Below are positions 7,323-7,996 of a stretch of 7,996 nucleotides of DNA, in pieces; the stretch's first letter is position 1, and each line of letters opens with the position of its first letter. A program made the translations under genes and the position numbers. The notes under the pieces are model-generated. The model searched no databases and was not told the origin of the DNA. It worked only from the letters and a program-made list of their open reading frames with translations. Origin of the DNA: Polaromonas sp. YR568 (lineage in GTDB: Bacteria > Pseudomonadota > Gammaproteobacteria > Burkholderiales > Burkholderiaceae); contig CAMBWM010000105.1 in the NCBI GenBank assembly GCA_945871335.1, positions 1 to 7,996 on the forward strand, read 5' to 3'.

Positions 7323-7961
7323 TCAGGCAGCCACAGCCTTGGCCATGGCGTCAATGATGCGGCGGATCGGCGCTTGCTTGAGCTTAAGCGCAGCCTGGTT
7401 GACGACCAGGCGCGAGCTGATGTCCATGATGCGCTCGACTTCCACCAGGTGGTTGGCCTTGAGCGTGTTGCCCGTTGAGACCAGATCAACAATGGCGTCG
7501 GCCAGGCCGGTCAGAGGCGCCAGTTCCATGCTGCCATACAACTTGATGAGGTCCACGTGAACGCCCTTGGCAGCAAAAAAATCACGCGCAATCGCCACGT
7601 ACTTGGTGGCCACTTTGAGCCGGCTGCCCTGGCGTACAGCGGCAGCGTAGTCAAAACCGTCGCGCACGGCCACGCTGATGCGGCACTTGGCAATTTGTAA
7701 GTCCAGCGGCTGATAAAGCCCTTGTGTGCCTGACTCCAGCAGCGTGTCCTTGCCGACCACGCCCATGTCGGCGCCGCCGTACTGCACATAGGTCGGCACA
7801 TCGGTGGCACGCACCAGCACCACGCGCACGTCGGGCTGGTTGGTGCGCAAAATCAACTTGCGGGATTTTTCGGGGTCGTCAAGCACCTCGATGCCGGCCG
7901 CCTTGAGCAGCGGCAGGATGTCGTCAAAAATCCGTCCTTTGGACAGTGCCAGTGTGATCAT
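7323..7961 (-). CDS. hisG: ATP phosphoribosyltransferase catalytic subunit, short form (HisG)
   Basis: HisG joins ATP and PRPP to give phosphoribosyl-ATP, the first and feedback-controlled step of the pathway. At 212 residues it is the short (HisG-S) form: it ends after the two periplasmic-binding-like lobes and lacks the C-terminal ~80-residue ACT-like histidine-binding domain of the long form. Conserved elements are the N-terminal [13 protein letters not shown] (2-14), [14 protein letters not shown] (61-74), KCRISVAV (92-99) and the PRPP loop DLVSTGNTL (159-167). Short HisG enzymes work as a hetero-octamer with HisZ, a histidyl-tRNA-synthetase-like subunit that confers feedback inhibition (established for the family). 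No hisZ lies in this window. The ATG overlaps the stop of the upstream gene (ATGA), so there is no room for a promoter directly before hisG. Confidence 0.97.
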   Translation of the reverse strand: MITLALSKGRIFDDILPLLKAAGIEVLDDPEKSRKLILRTNQPDVRVVLVRATDVPTYVQYGGADMGVVGKDTLLESGTQGLYQPLDLQIAKCRISVAVRDGFDYAAAVRQGSRLKVATKYVAIARDFFAAKGVHVDLIKLYGSMELAPLTGLADAIVDLVSTGNTLKANHLVEVERIMDISSRLVVNQAALKLKQAPIRRIIDAMAKAVAA

Positions 7962-7996
7962 GCTTTGACCCGTTCAATGTCAGCGCCTATGCCGCG
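7958..7996 (-). CDS. murA: C-terminal end of upstream gene, probably MurA (UDP-GlcNAc 1-carboxyvinyltransferase)
   Basis: Only the last 12 codons and TGA are in the window, reading [12 protein letters not shown]. This matches the usual MurA C-terminus (…LRGIGAxIERVx) as I remember it, and murA directly before hisG is a common arrangement in betaproteobacteria. MurA commits UDP-GlcNAc to peptidoglycan synthesis. The TGA overlaps the hisG ATG by four bases. The identification rests on a very short stretch plus context. Confidence 0.7.
   Translation of the reverse strand, partial: RGIGADIERVKA

Overview
The window is an ordinary, intact core-metabolism region of a betaproteobacterium. It is most likely from Burkholderiales, family Comamonadaceae (Rhodoferax/Polaromonas-like). 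That assignment rests on gene order, on short-form HisG and monofunctional HisB, on separate hisI and hisE, and on the TatA N-terminus. It is inferred from recalled family features, not from a database search. Every gene reads on the minus strand, so transcription runs from right to left.

Layout in transcription order: the last 12 codons of an upstream gene that reads like the C-terminus of MurA (7996-7958), then hisG, hisD, hisC, hisB, hisH, hisA, hisF, hisI and hisE (7961-1124). These are followed by a small three-helix membrane protein of unknown function (1107-718), a HINT-type HIT nucleotide hydrolase (721-329), a 154-base spacer, and the first 58 codons of tatA (174-1), cut by the window edge. 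Five junctions are four-base ATGA stop/start overlaps (murA/hisG, hisD/hisC, hisC/hisB, hisI/hisE, membrane protein/HIT). All other gaps from murA to HIT are 6 to 54 bases. This looks like one continuous transcription unit whose promoter lies beyond the right edge.

Together the nine his genes encode nearly all of histidine biosynthesis: HisG (first step), HisE and HisI (pyrophosphohydrolase and cyclohydrolase), HisA (isomerase), HisH with HisF (glutamine-dependent imidazole glycerol phosphate synthase), HisB (dehydratase), HisC (transaminase) and HisD (last two oxidations). Two expected functions are absent and must lie elsewhere: the HisZ regulatory subunit that short HisG needs, and a histidinol-phosphate phosphatase.

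I found no mobile element, CRISPR array, RNA gene, pseudogene or evidently new system. The points worth a second look are modest: two abutting perfect palindromes at the 3' end of hisE, the uncharacterised membrane protein, the hisB-hisH and hisF-hisI spacers, and the change from SD-poor his genes to strong AGGAG sites in the three downstream genes.
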